A DNA stretch of 64,000 bases from Mesorhizobium loti R88b (lineage in GTDB: Bacteria > Pseudomonadota > Alphaproteobacteria > Rhizobiales > Rhizobiaceae), in NCBI RefSeq assembly GCF_013170845.1, contig NZ_CP033367.1, positions 6,263,001 to 6,327,000 of the forward strand. The letters are read 5' to 3'. This document shows positions 34,255-42,817 of this stretch, piece by piece. The translations under genes and the position numbers were made by a program. How positions within the stretch are numbered: position 1 is the first letter of the stretch; every line of letters begins with the position of its first letter. Below the pieces are notes generated by a model. That model had not been told where the DNA came from, searched no databases, and saw only the letters and a list, made by a program, of their open reading frames with translations.

Positions 34255-34604
34255 ACAAGTTCTCGTGAGCCGCTGCCGGCCTGCGACCACCGCCCCTCGA
34301 CCTCGTTCATCTTTAGGGCAACCTCAGTTGGCGTTAGAATGCCCTTCCTGAAAAGGATGTTGGCGAACGCCACAATCCAACGCTCGTAGTAGCTGAGCTT
34401 GCCGATTACCTCGACTCCGAGGGCTTCGACGCCACAGCGTTTCTCCTCGGTGTTGATGATTTTGTGAAAATCGAGGACGTCTGCCAACGCATGGCAGCGC
34501 TTTTCCCAAGGCTCGAGGTCGTGGTCGATGCGCTGGATTGGGTCGGCCGGCAATCCACCGATATCATTTGGAAGGCGGCTCACAAGGTGTTGGGTGTCGG
34601 TCAT
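34251..34604 (-). CDS. Nitrile hydratase/thiocyanate hydrolase beta-type subunit (N-terminal half)
   Basis: Protein of 117 residues matching the N-terminal, helical half of nitrile hydratase beta subunits, corresponding to the separate small subunit of thiocyanate hydrolase. It contains PWEKRCHALADVL, then KLSYYERWIVAFANILFRKG and ILTPTEVALKMNEVE, the usual end of this half-domain. GAGG lies eight bases before the ATG. It starts nine bases after the stop of the alpha-like gene. It would form the enzyme with the two genes upstream. Which substrate is used, nitrile or thiocyanate, cannot be decided from sequence alone. Confidence 0.82.
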   Translation of the reverse strand: MTDTQHLVSRLPNDIGGLPADPIQRIDHDLEPWEKRCHALADVLDFHKIINTEEKRCGVEALGVEVIGKLSYYERWIVAFANILFRKGILTPTEVALKMNEVEGRWSQAGSGSRELV

Positions 34605-34613
34605 GGTGCAACC

Positions 34614-35258
34614 TCACTGCTCAACTCTGACGGGGATCACGCCGATCATAGCGTCCCGCGTGACGAGATCGGCCAGCTGCTGCTCATCATAGTCATCGGT
34701 GCCATCCGGACGCATCGGCAGCACCAGGTAGCGGACAATCGCCGTCGAATCGCTGACCCGGACTTCGACGTCGTCCGGAATTTCTGTGCCGAATTCGGCA
34801 AGTACGGCGCGAGGCTCGGATACGGCGCGCGCTCTGTATGGCTTCAGCTTGTACCAGTCCGGCGGAAGCCCCAAGACCGGCCGAGGATAGCAGGAGCACA
34901 GCGTGCAGACGATCAGGTTGTGAACGCACGGTGTGTTTTCCAGCACGATGAGTGCGGTGTCGTCATAGAAGCTGATGCCGAGCTCCTCGCAGGCCGTGCG
35001 GCCGTTCTCCAGCAGGCGGGTCTTGAAAGACGGGTCTACCCAGGCGCGGGCGACGACCTTCGCCCCTAGCGCGGGGGTGCGCGAGTCGATGACTTCGATC
35101 TGGCGGCGGATCTCGTCGGCGCGGATCAGCTTGCGCTCTATTAGAAGCTCGCGCACAGCCGTTTCCATGATGTCGAAATAGCCTGGCGCTTCGCCCTGCG
35201 TGATTTCGGCGTGATCGTGATCGTGGTGGTGATCCTGTTCAGGGTCAGCCATCTTCAT
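34614..35258 (-). CDS. Cobalt-type nitrile hydratase alpha / thiocyanate hydrolase gamma-like subunit
   Basis: Catalytic subunit, about 214 residues, that holds the non-corrin metal site. The claw motif VCTLCSC (cysteines near residues 118, 121 and 123) has Thr after the first Cys, which is the cobalt-type signature. Other family motifs are VVARAWVDPSFKTRLLENG before it and YPRPVLGLPPDWYK after it. A histidine- and aspartate-rich tail (DHHHDHDH) near the N-terminus may bind metal. ATG 35258 overlaps the upstream stop in ATGA; ATGs at 35273 and 35252 are alternatives. With separate N- and C-terminal beta halves the set resembles three-subunit thiocyanate hydrolase or toyocamycin-type nitrile hydratase. 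Confidence 0.88.
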   Translation of the reverse strand: MKMADPEQDHHHDHDHAEITQGEAPGYFDIMETAVRELLIERKLIRADEIRRQIEVIDSRTPALGAKVVARAWVDPSFKTRLLENGRTACEELGISFYDDTALIVLENTPCVHNLIVCTLCSCYPRPVLGLPPDWYKLKPYRARAVSEPRAVLAEFGTEIPDDVEVRVSDSTAIVRYLVLPMRPDGTDDYDEQQLADLVTRDAMIGVIPVRVEQ

Positions 35259-35602
35259 ATCCTTTCCAGCCATGTCTCGAAGATTTCGATGCGCAATCCG
35301 TCTCTCGGTGAACCGGCATAGTCGGACCAGATCTCGGCCATAGGTATCGCCACGCGGTAATAATGCCGCTTCGACCCGGCGTTGCGGCCAAAGCCCTCTT
35401 CCTCGTTGTCGACTGCGGCCGGTTCGATCACGGCTTCGATCGACCCATGCTTGCCACGCAGATAGATCGGCACGCGGTAGTGGCCGATCGGCGCGCGCAA
35501 GAGTATCCGGACCCGATCTCCCGCTTTAAAAATGGGCGCCTCGCCGGTGGCGAGCACGACGTTGAAGTGTGCGGCCTGCAAAATTCCGCGCGTATTGGAC
35601 AT
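35255..35602 (-). CDS. Nitrile hydratase/thiocyanate hydrolase beta-type subunit (C-terminal half)
   Basis: Protein of 115 residues equal to the SH3-like C-terminal half of nitrile hydratase beta subunits. Typical features are FKAGDRVRILLRAPIGHYRV, the RGKHGSIEAV strand pair and, near the end, IFETWLERI. In thiocyanate hydrolase this part is a separate chain, as here. It is the first gene of the operon; a 38-base gap separates it from the end of the metallo-beta-lactamase gene upstream, so it may also be read from that promoter. No metallochaperone gene of the usual kind (P14K or P15K) is found beside it. Confidence 0.82.
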   Translation of the reverse strand: MSNTRGILQAAHFNVVLATGEAPIFKAGDRVRILLRAPIGHYRVPIYLRGKHGSIEAVIEPAAVDNEEEGFGRNAGSKRHYYRVAIPMAEIWSDYAGSPRDGLRIEIFETWLERI

Positions 35603-35640
35603 CTCTCGTCCCTTCGGCTTCCTGCGAGTATTGCCGCGGC

Positions 35641-36570
35641 CTAGCTGGCGCCCACAAAACGGAACGCGTTTCCGGTGCGGTCTGCATAGCCGACCCCGGG
35701 ATATTCCCAGTGGTAGCCAAGCAGCTTCATCTTGTCGGTCGCCGCACGGTCGAGCAGCTTGAACCGGTTGCTGATCGCTAATTCCGGAAGCGTGTCATAG
35801 CCGAACTTCCAATCCGGATGTTCGAACGAGACGATCTGGTTGTTGGCCACGTCCGCCGTGATAAGCATTCCTTCGGCGCCTGCCAGTTCGAATGATAGGT
35901 GACCCGGCGTGTGGCCAGCCGTGTCAAGCACGCTCATTCCCGTAATCACGTCATCACCGGGCTTCAGCATCACCACACGGTCTTTGATCGCATTGAGGTC
36001 CCGCTGCGCCCCCTTTGCGAAATCATGCAGGGCATCGGGCATGTTGGTCAGATAATCCGGATCCATCCAGAAATTCCATTCGGATGCGCCGACAAGGTAA
36101 GTGGCATTCGGATATCGTAGGTCGCCACCTTCCACCAACGTTGCCCAAATGTGGTCTGGATGCGCATGGGTGAAGACCACCTTGGTGATAGCGGTAGGAT
36201 CTATCGTTGCGTTCCTCAGGTCCTCCGCGAGATGGCCATCGGTCGGTTGATATTTGTGGCCCCCGCCGATATCGACGAGGATGAGATCGTTTCCCTTGCG
36301 CAGCAGTGGGATATTCGTCTTGGCGCGGACCACTCCGCCGGGAGCGTCTATGCGACCAAGGATCGCGGCTCGCTCTTCCGTCGGGATGTCGGGCACCAGA
36401 ATCTCGCCAGGCACGGAGATGAATCCGTCGCTGAATACGGTGATATCGAAATCGCCATGCGCAAAACTGTATGCCGGCGCCGCGCGTGCCGCCTTTGGCA
36501 GCAGCGCCGATACGGCGAGCGCGCCGACGGTTCCCAGCACCTGCCGGCGAGTGAAGCGATCGAGGTCCAT
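35641..36570 (-). CDS. Tat-exported metallo-beta-lactamase-fold hydrolase
   Basis: Periplasmic zinc hydrolase of the metallo-beta-lactamase superfamily, 309 residues. The N-terminus FTRRQVLGTVGALAVSALL is a twin-arginine signal, cleaved around ARA. The metal site is intact: THAHPDH, a later GHTPGHLSFEL and an Asp in ITADV, then the C-terminal GYHWEYPGVGYADR. It resembles quorum-quenching lactonase or organophosphate-hydrolase-like proteins, but the substrate is unknown. It is read toward the nitrile-hydratase-like operon and may be its first gene. Confidence 0.88.
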   Translation of the reverse strand: MDLDRFTRRQVLGTVGALAVSALLPKAARAAPAYSFAHGDFDITVFSDGFISVPGEILVPDIPTEERAAILGRIDAPGGVVRAKTNIPLLRKGNDLILVDIGGGHKYQPTDGHLAEDLRNATIDPTAITKVVFTHAHPDHIWATLVEGGDLRYPNATYLVGASEWNFWMDPDYLTNMPDALHDFAKGAQRDLNAIKDRVVMLKPGDDVITGMSVLDTAGHTPGHLSFELAGAEGMLITADVANNQIVSFEHPDWKFGYDTLPELAISNRFKLLDRAATDKMKLLGYHWEYPGVGYADRTGNAFRFVGAS

Positions 36571-36622
36571 TTCAATCCCCTTCTCGTTGGTTGACGTGCG
36601 GCCGCAGCCTGACGCCAAGCTG

Positions 36623-37072
36623 TTACGGCGTGCCTGGCTTGGCCGGCACGTCGAATTTGACGGTCTTGCTGTCGATCACGTGATGCGTCGGGTCCGCCAG
36701 CTCGACCAGGACCTTGTGGGGACCAGGCTTCAGACCGACCACGATGATCGTCTCCCCGCTGGCGTCGACGAAATGCCAAGGCGCGTCATCCACGGTAATG
36801 TGGACGTGGCCGATGCGCGGCGAGACATCGAGGGCGCCTTTTCCGAACACCGGCACGACGCGCAGATTCTCGGCGCGGTACTGGATAAAGACGAGGCCGC
36901 GCGACAGCGGTTCGGTCAATGGCGGGTCGACGATGAGCTTTGGAGCTGGCTCGTTCTCGATGGCGATCAGCGGCGATGGACCCACAATATCCTTTGCCGT
37001 TTGCGCCGAGGCCCCTGTGGTTATCCCGATTGCTGCGGTCATGGAGATCAAGTCCTTCAAACTGAGCGTCAT
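36623..37072 (-). CDS. DUF6130 family exported protein
   Basis: Exported protein of 149 residues with a Sec signal peptide (cleavage after ASA, about residue 23). The mature part shows beta-rich motifs, GHVHITVDDAPWHFVDASG and VGLKPGPHKVLVELADPTHH, which match the DUF6130 family; the role is unknown. Its neighbours on both sides are exported or soluble hydrolytic and redox enzymes in the same orientation, with 52 bases to the MBL gene and 32 bases to the SDR gene. Confidence 0.75.
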   Translation of the reverse strand: MTLSLKDLISMTAAIGITTGASAQTAKDIVGPSPLIAIENEPAPKLIVDPPLTEPLSRGLVFIQYRAENLRVVPVFGKGALDVSPRIGHVHITVDDAPWHFVDASGETIIVVGLKPGPHKVLVELADPTHHVIDSKTVKFDVPAKPGTP

Positions 37073-37104
37073 CGCGAAAATCCTTCGGCACAGCTATGGG
37101 AAGT

Positions 37105-37854
37105 CTATATTTGGGCCGACCCGCCATCGACGAACAACTCGGTCCCGGTCACGAAGCTGCTGTCACTTGAAGCCAGGAACAGCGCCGCACCCGCCGTTTC
37201 GTCCGGGTCGGCAAGTCGACCCAACGGCGTCGCAGCCCTTAGGGAGCCGAACATCTGGTCCCTTGCCGACCCGGCCGGGGCGAGGTCCGACAGGCCGGGC
37301 GTGAGGGTGGAGCCAGGAGAAAGGACGTTCACTCGAATGGCCCGGCCAGCGAGATCGAGGATCCAGCTTCGCGCGAAGTTGCGGATCGCGGCTTTGCTGG
37401 CGCTGTAGACGCTGAAATTCGGCGTTCCCGTGGTCCCAGTCGTCGACCCGACCAGAATGATCGAGGCGTCGTCTTTTAACAGAGGCAGCGCCTTCTGAAC
37501 GGTGAAAAGCGTTCCTTTGACGTTGGTCCGGAAGGTGTTGTCGAAGTGCTCTTCGGTGATCGCACCGAGTGCAGCGAACTCACCGCCGCCTGCATTGGCG
37601 ACGAGCACGTCAATCCTTCCGGCGTCGTCTCGGACGACGGCGTAGAGGCGGTCGAGATCGGCCATATCCGCCACATCTCCCTGGATGCCGCGCGAACCTT
37701 TGCCGACCGCGAGGACGGCAGCGTCCAGTTCCTTCTTCCTGCGGCCGGTGATGAAGACCCGGGCGCCTTCCATAGCAAACCGCCGGGCCGTCGCCAGGCC
37801 GATGCCGCTCGTCGCGCCGGTGATCACGGCGACCTTTCCGTCGAGTTTGCCCAT
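37105..37854 (-). CDS. Short-chain dehydrogenase/reductase
   Basis: Classical SDR of 249 residues, cytoplasmic, NAD(P)-dependent; the substrate is unknown. It has the cofactor motif TGATSGIG near residues 13-20, NAG in VLVANAGGG, catalytic Ser in LVGSTTG, and YSASK, followed by a C-terminal FVTGTELFVDGG typical of FabG-like enzymes. RR after the first strand (TGRRKKE) suggests NADPH. ATG 37854 has GGGAGG in front and gives the usual MGKLDGKVAVITG start; the open frame to 37872 is not needed. Confidence 0.93.
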   Translation of the reverse strand: MGKLDGKVAVITGATSGIGLATARRFAMEGARVFITGRRKKELDAAVLAVGKGSRGIQGDVADMADLDRLYAVVRDDAGRIDVLVANAGGGEFAALGAITEEHFDNTFRTNVKGTLFTVQKALPLLKDDASIILVGSTTGTTGTPNFSVYSASKAAIRNFARSWILDLAGRAIRVNVLSPGSTLTPGLSDLAPAGSARDQMFGSLRAATPLGRLADPDETAGAALFLASSDSSFVTGTELFVDGGSAQI

Positions 37855-37880
37855 GGCAACCTCCCTTTGCACGGCTTCAG

Positions 37881-38846
37881 TTACACGCCCTCGTAGACCA
37901 GCCGGGTGAAGAAAGCCGGGTCGATGACGAAATTGCCCCAGATAGGGTCGAAGGCGGCCGTCGGTTTGGCCGCGACAGCCTCGTCGCGCGTGCGACCTTC
38001 GGCCTTCAGTTTGGCGACGTTGTCCCTGATCCCGACAAGCATGTCGCGAAAGGCTTGGAGTTCGGCACGGTTGCTCACCGGTTGGCCGTGGCCGGGGATG
38101 ATGATCGTCTTGTCAGTGGTCGCCGCGAGATTGGCGTCCGATGCCGCGATCATGCCGTCGATGCTGCCGCCGGTCGAGTAGTCGATGAAGGGGTAGATGC
38201 CATTCCAGAAAGTGTCGGCGACATGGATGATGTCGGCTTCGCCGAAGGTGACGGAAATGTCGCTGTCGGTGTGAGCAGGCCCATAGTACTTGAGCGCAAT
38301 GGACGCGCCGTTGAGTTTCAGATCGTGGCTGTCGGAAAACACTTCAGTCGGCAGGCCGTCGGCGGCCAGCGGCAGGAAATTGTAGTCCCATTCTTCCACA
38401 CGCTGGACCTGCGACAGATACTTACGGGTATTGTCCTGGGCAATAATCTTGGCACCCGCTGGACCTAGCCAGGAATTACCGTCGGCATGGTCGAAATGCC
38501 AGTGCGTGTTTATCAGGTGCGTTACGGGGTCGGCCGTGAGACCCTGCAGTGCCTTAGTCATCTGCGACCGCGAAACGGTGATTCCCGCATCCACGAGCAC
38601 ATTGCCATCCGGGCCGGTCAACACAGCGACGTTTCCACCAGACCCCTCCAGCACGCTGATGTTGTTGCGCAGTCGGTGAACCGTGATCGGCGAACCTGCG
38701 GCGCTGTCCTTGATAAGACTGACGATGCCACGGGCCTCGGCATAGGCCTGCCGTGGCGAAAGCCACCCGCTGGCAGACGCGGCGGCCCCGATGCAGCACA
38801 TGCAGAAGCCGCGGCGGGTAAGGGAATTTTGGTGAGCGAACGACAT
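37881..38846 (-). CDS. Metallo-beta-lactamase-fold hydrolase, exported
   Basis: Second metallo-beta-lactamase-fold enzyme of the region, 321 residues, distinct in sequence from the first. The N-terminus has a twin-arginine-type TRRGFCMCCIGAAASASG, with an odd cysteine trio inside the hydrophobic part. The metal site is complete: NTHWHFDHADG, then a GPAHTDSDISV histidine, an Asp in IHVADTF and a C-terminal PGHGQPV. Members of this group include periplasmic cyclase-like and sulphatase-like enzymes; the substrate is unknown. It starts a block ending in the SDR, with 26 bases between them. Confidence 0.9.
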   Translation of the reverse strand: MSFAHQNSLTRRGFCMCCIGAAASASGWLSPRQAYAEARGIVSLIKDSAAGSPITVHRLRNNISVLEGSGGNVAVLTGPDGNVLVDAGITVSRSQMTKALQGLTADPVTHLINTHWHFDHADGNSWLGPAGAKIIAQDNTRKYLSQVQRVEEWDYNFLPLAADGLPTEVFSDSHDLKLNGASIALKYYGPAHTDSDISVTFGEADIIHVADTFWNGIYPFIDYSTGGSIDGMIAASDANLAATTDKTIIIPGHGQPVSNRAELQAFRDMLVGIRDNVAKLKAEGRTRDEAVAAKPTAAFDPIWGNFVIDPAFFTRLVYEGV

Positions 38847-38932
38847 GGTTTCTTCCTCTGACGATAATCTGAGGTTTTCTGAAGAAAGACGCGTTGCGGG
38901 CGAGATTCAGAAATTTCGGTAGAAGTCCGTGA

Positions 38933-39913
38933 TCAGTTTGTGGCGACCTTTCGGTCAAGGAAATTCCGGATCAGCGGGCCCATCTCATCGAGCTTGTCTT
39001 CGAGCGCGAAATGCCCAGTGTCCAACATGTGAACCTCAGCTTCAGGAAGATCACGTAAGTACGGCCCGGCACCGTCCGCGGGAAAGATTTTGTCGTTCTT
39101 GCCCCACACGATCAGGGTCGGGGGTTTCTTGGTGCGGAAAAATTCCTGAAACTTCGGATAGAGCGGGACGTTGCTCCCGTAGTCGTGAAATAGATCAAGC
39201 TGAATATCTTTGTTCCCAGGACGATCGAGAAGGGCCTGATCATGCGCCCAATTATCAGGGTCAATGCGTGACAGGTCAGCTACACCATCGGTGTACTGAA
39301 ACTTTGTGGTTTCTGGCGCGACGAGAAAATTAAGTGCTTCTCTGTGTTTGGCCGAGCCATCTGCCCAATAGGCCTTGATCGGATCCCAGAATTCCTTGAG
39401 GCCTTCCTCGTAGGCGTTGCCGTTCTGGACGATGAGCCCGGTCACGCGCTCGGGATGCTTGAGCGCCAGGCGGTAACCTACAGGTGCGCCGTAATCCATG
39501 ACGTACATCGCGTAGCTCTTCGTGCCGAGCTGGCCGAGCAGGCCGTCGACAAGGTCGGCGTAGTGCCCGAACGTGTAGGCGAACCCCTTGTGATCGGGCG
39601 CGCCGCTCTGGCCGAACCCGGGATAGTCCGGGGCGATCACGTGGTAGCGGTCGGCCAGCAGCGGGATCAGGTTGCGGAACATGTGCGACGATGTCGGAAA
39701 GCCGTGCAGCAACAGGACCACAGGTCCAGCTGTCGGACCAGCTTCGCGGTAGAAAATGTCAACGCCCTCGACCTTAGCCGTGCGGAAGTGGACGGTAGGA
39801 ACCGTCTGTTCGGCGGCATATCCGGACTGGAGGCCGATCGGCGGGGGCGCCGTCGATGCAAGCAAGACAGATGCGACCGCCAGTGCAACAACCCGGGAAT
39901 TGAAACTCAACAT
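38933..39913 (-). CDS. Exported alpha/beta hydrolase of the epoxide hydrolase/dehalogenase type
   Basis: Alpha/beta hydrolase of 326 residues with a Sec signal peptide (cleavage after YAA, about residue 34). The oxyanion motif HGFP is at 70-73, and the nucleophile position in [11 protein letters not shown] is aspartate (Asp140), as in epoxide hydrolases and haloalkane or fluoroacetate dehalogenases, not serine. The acid and base are in [10 protein letters not shown] and DTGHFALED. The cap region is full length. A periplasmic member is unusual because most characterised relatives are cytoplasmic. It is preceded by a hairpin that separates it from the chloroperoxidase-like gene. Confidence 0.88.
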   Translation of the reverse strand: MLSFNSRVVALAVASVLLASTAPPPIGLQSGYAAEQTVPTVHFRTAKVEGVDIFYREAGPTAGPVVLLLHGFPTSSHMFRNLIPLLADRYHVIAPDYPGFGQSGAPDHKGFAYTFGHYADLVDGLLGQLGTKSYAMYVMDYGAPVGYRLALKHPERVTGLIVQNGNAYEEGLKEFWDPIKAYWADGSAKHREALNFLVAPETTKFQYTDGVADLSRIDPDNWAHDQALLDRPGNKDIQLDLFHDYGSNVPLYPKFQEFFRTKKPPTLIVWGKNDKIFPADGAGPYLRDLPEAEVHMLDTGHFALEDKLDEMGPLIRNFLDRKVATN

Positions 39914-39955
39914 CTTAGCTCCTTTGCCGGCATCGGCCGGAATTTGGGAAAAGGG

Positions 39956-39988
39956 GCGCTACGCGGTGGGGGGACGGCCGCGTAGCGC
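39956..39988 (-). terminator. Perfect 11-bp stem upstream of the exported hydrolase
   Basis: GCGCTACGCGG at 39956-39966 pairs perfectly with CCGCGTAGCGC at 39978-39988 around an 11-base loop. On the minus strand the stem is followed by CCCCTTTT, so it can end the transcript of the gene at 40017-41003. It lies in the 100-base gap before the next gene. Confidence 0.65.
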
Positions 39989-40016
39989 GGCTTCGGCCAA
40001 TGCCGAGCGCGGCAGT

Positions 40017-41003
40017 TCAGGCCGAAGCGCGGATGAACGAGAGAAGCGCGGCGTTGATCTCGTCCTTCCGAGTGGTACACATGCCGTGCGGCGCTCCATT
40101 CAGAATCTTGAGCTGCGATCCCTTGACTAGCTTGGCCGTCAGCAGGGCCGAATCGGCGATTGGCACCAACTGGTCGTCCTCGCCGTGCAGGATTAGTGTC
40201 GGAACGTCGATCTTCTTCAGATCTCCCGTGAAGTCAGTTTCCGACTGTGCCTTGATGCCGAGATAAGAGGCTGGCATGCCGGCCATCATGCATTGCAGGA
40301 CGAACTGGTCTCGAACACCCTCCGAAATCTTCGCACCCGGCCGGTTGTAGCCGTAGAAAGGCACCGAGAGCTCGGTCCAGAATGCCGACCGGTCCTCGTG
40401 GATTTTTGTGCGCAGTGCATCGAATGCTTCGATCGGGGCGCCCAGCGGGTTTGCTTCAGTCTTTAGCCGAAGCGGCGGTATCGCGCTGATTAGTACCAGC
40501 TTGGCGACGCGCTTGGTTCCGTGCCGACCAACATAGCGCGCTACTTCGCCGCCGCCCGTGGAATGGCCGATATGCACGACGTGCTTCAAGTCCAGCGCCG
40601 CAACCAGTTCAGCGAGATCGTCAGCATAGGTATCAATGTCGTTGCCTCGCCAAGGCTGGCTGGAACGGCCGTGGCCACGTCGGTCGGCGGCGATGGCCCG
40701 ATAGCCATTTGAGGCCAAGAAGAACATCTGGTCTTCAAAAGCATCCGACGACAGCGGCCAGCCGTGGCTGAACACGACCGGCTGCCCGGTGCCCCAGTCC
40801 TTATAGTAGATACGCGTGCCGTCGCTGGTGGTCAGAAAGTTGCCGGACAGCGTTCCCTTGCGGCGTTCAGTGGCGGCTTCGGCGCTGTCCGCACCGGTCA
40901 TGCCGGGCAGACCCAAGGCCGAGGCGGCAAGCAACCCAGTCGTTCCCATCAGAACGGTGCGGCGCGATGCCATGGCATGAGGCGAGTACAAAGTCTCTGT
41001 CAC
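40017..41003 (-). CDS. Tat-exported chloroperoxidase-like alpha/beta hydrolase
   Basis: Serine hydrolase of 328 residues in the cofactor-free haloperoxidase/aryl esterase group. The N-terminus contains the twin-arginine motif SRRTVLMG and a hydrophobic stretch, cleaved near EAA. The oxyanion motif is [13 protein letters not shown], the nucleophile elbow GHSTGGG (Ser148), followed by HGEDDQLVP and a C-terminal GAPHGM with the catalytic histidine. Its mature part is a close paralogue of the cytoplasmic enzyme encoded just upstream, so the pair arose by duplication followed by gain or loss of the export signal. Confidence 0.9.
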   Translation of the reverse strand: MTETLYSPHAMASRRTVLMGTTGLLAASALGLPGMTGADSAEAATERRKGTLSGNFLTTSDGTRIYYKDWGTGQPVVFSHGWPLSSDAFEDQMFFLASNGYRAIAADRRGHGRSSQPWRGNDIDTYADDLAELVAALDLKHVVHIGHSTGGGEVARYVGRHGTKRVAKLVLISAIPPLRLKTEANPLGAPIEAFDALRTKIHEDRSAFWTELSVPFYGYNRPGAKISEGVRDQFVLQCMMAGMPASYLGIKAQSETDFTGDLKKIDVPTLILHGEDDQLVPIADSALLTAKLVKGSQLKILNGAPHGMCTTRKDEINAALLSFIRASA

Positions 41004-41070
41004 AGCTTTATCCTTTCGATTGTGCTTATCGCTTGGTGCCGGGGACCAGCATCGGCAGGCCGCCGTGCGG

Positions 41071-41892
41071 TCATGATTTGATGAAGGCGAGCAGCTCGTC
41101 GTTCACCCGATTCTTGAGCGTGGTGCACATGCCGTGCGGGGCGCCCTCGTAGACCACGAGTTTCGCGTTTTTGACGATCTTCGATGACAGCAGGGCGGAA
41201 TCCGCGATCGGAACGATCTGGTCGTCGTCGCCGTGCAGGACGAGCGTCGGAACATCGATCCGCTTGAGGTCTTCCGTCAGGTCGGTTTCGGAAAACGCCT
41301 TGATACAGAAATAGGAGGCTGGGAAGCCCGCCATGATGCTCTGCAGCCAGAATGATTGCCGGACACCTTCCGAGACCTTCGCGCCGGGCCGGTTATAGCC
41401 ATAGAAGGGCAGGCTGAGATCCTTCCAGAATTGCGATCGGTCGGCGACGACGGCGTCGCGCAGCTTGTCGAATGCCTCCATCGGCGTGCCGCCAGGGTTC
41501 TTGTCGGACTTGATCATTACCGGTGGGATCGCCCCGATCAGCGCAGCCTTGTGGACGCGCCCCGTACCGTGCCGGCCGATATAGCGCGTCACCTCGCCGC
41601 CGCCCGTCGAATGGCCGACGTGGACCGCCTTCTTCAGATCGAGCGCGGCGGTAAGTTCGGCGAGGTCGTCCGCATATGTGTCGAGGTCATTGCCCTGCCA
41701 GGGCTGGCTGGAACGGCCGTGGCCACGCCGGTCGTGTGCGATGCAGCGGTAACCACGCGAGGCCAGGAAGAACATTTGGTCCTCGAATGCGTCTGCGGTC
41801 AGCGGCCAACCGTGGCTAAATACGACTGGCTGCCCGGAACCCCAGTCTTTGTAGTAGATCTCCGTGCCGTCTTTGGTCTTGATCGTGCTCAT
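41071..41892 (-). CDS. Chloroperoxidase-like alpha/beta hydrolase, cytoplasmic
   Basis: Serine hydrolase of 273 residues, paralogue of the neighbouring exported enzyme and without a signal peptide. It has [13 protein letters not shown], the nucleophile elbow GHSTGGG (Ser95), HGDDDQIVP and GAPHGM with the catalytic histidine. Enzymes of this group act as esterases or perhydrolases. ATG 41892 is preceded by GAGAGG, fixing the start; the in-frame extension to 41916 is not needed. It is the first gene of the two-gene unit. Confidence 0.92.
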   Translation of the reverse strand: MSTIKTKDGTEIYYKDWGSGQPVVFSHGWPLTADAFEDQMFFLASRGYRCIAHDRRGHGRSSQPWQGNDLDTYADDLAELTAALDLKKAVHVGHSTGGGEVTRYIGRHGTGRVHKAALIGAIPPVMIKSDKNPGGTPMEAFDKLRDAVVADRSQFWKDLSLPFYGYNRPGAKVSEGVRQSFWLQSIMAGFPASYFCIKAFSETDLTEDLKRIDVPTLVLHGDDDQIVPIADSALLSSKIVKNAKLVVYEGAPHGMCTTLKNRVNDELLAFIKS

Positions 41893-42319
41893 TGTAAGTC
41901 CTCTCGTTTCGCACAATTTACGTAACGGAAGCTCGTTGATCCAATGAGTTTCCGAGAGAGGGCGTTAGAAGTTGTGAGATGGAGCGAAAACGAAAGGTTC
42001 CTTAATTTTGTAAGACACTGAACGCACGACGATGCTCTTCCGGGGTTACGCGCACTGCTGTCAGCTTAGGCAGCTTTAGCTTTCTCCGTGCCGGAAGCCG
42101 ACGGTCCGAAATCGGCCCCAACGCTGCCGGACTGCAATGCGCCCAATATCGGTCGTCGAAGCCCATCTAAGAGTTCTCCAAAAGCGGACCTTGCGAGCGT
42201 TGGCGGTTTGGTCGGGGTTACGCCGACAGCAGCCATTCGCAAGGCCTTGAAATGAATGGCGGCAATAGCGACCGCCAGCTTCTGGTGACGCCGCTGGGCT
42301 CCGATTGTGAAAACTTGTC
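41893..42319. other. Intergenic gap with a copy of a short dispersed repeat
   Basis: About 430 bases with no supported gene; it must carry the promoter of the hydrolase at 41892. The part 42101-42150 (containing ATCGGCCCCAACGCTGCCGG and then AATGCGCCC) is similar to stretches at 47074-47120 and 51381-51430, all of them outside genes. Confidence 0.45.
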
Positions 42320-42735
42320 TCAAACCTTTAGCTCCAGCGCGCCGGTCGTTCGTCGAGACTCCAGATCGCGATGGGCCTGAGACGCTGCTGCAAGATCGTA
42401 GGGCCTTGGAGGCTCGACCTTGATAACGCCCAGTCGGAGCGCGGCAAAGAACCGGTTCAATTGCGGAGCGAGCTTTTGCGGTGTGTCCGTATAGTGGGCG
42501 TAGTTGGGCCGGGAAATCGTGACGGACTTCGAAGAGAACCGACCATGTCCCAGTTGCCGACTGGGCCTGAAGCCTGGCCAAAACTAACGAGATGGCCTCG
42601 TACCCCGAGCGCTGCCAGCGACCCGCCGAAGGTGTCGTTTCCGACAGAATCATAGGCGACATCCTCTCCGGCGCCGCCAGTCAGTCGCATGACCGCCTCG
42701 GCGAAATTCTCTCGCGAATAGACGATGACTAGCAG
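42320..42735 (-). pseudogene. Quinone oxidoreductase (zeta-crystallin type), truncated and frameshifted
   Basis: C-terminal remains of an NADPH:quinone oxidoreductase of the medium-chain dehydrogenase family. From 42735 leftward one reads VIVYSRENFAEAVMRLTGGA, VAYDSVG, GVRGHLVSFGQASGPVGNW; after a shift near 42530 the frame continues as KSVTISRPNYAHYTDTPQKL, RPYDLAAASQAHRDLESR and TTGALELKV up to the stop at 42320. The N-terminal two thirds including the nucleotide fold are missing. It lies between the hydrolase block and the membrane cyclase. Confidence 0.8.
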
Positions 42736-42817
42736 ATGACGCTCGATCCGGTTCGCGCCGACTGACCTCCGGCATCGTAGGGAGTGTGCGAGGCCGGCAT
42801 TTCGAGCCCGCCTTATC

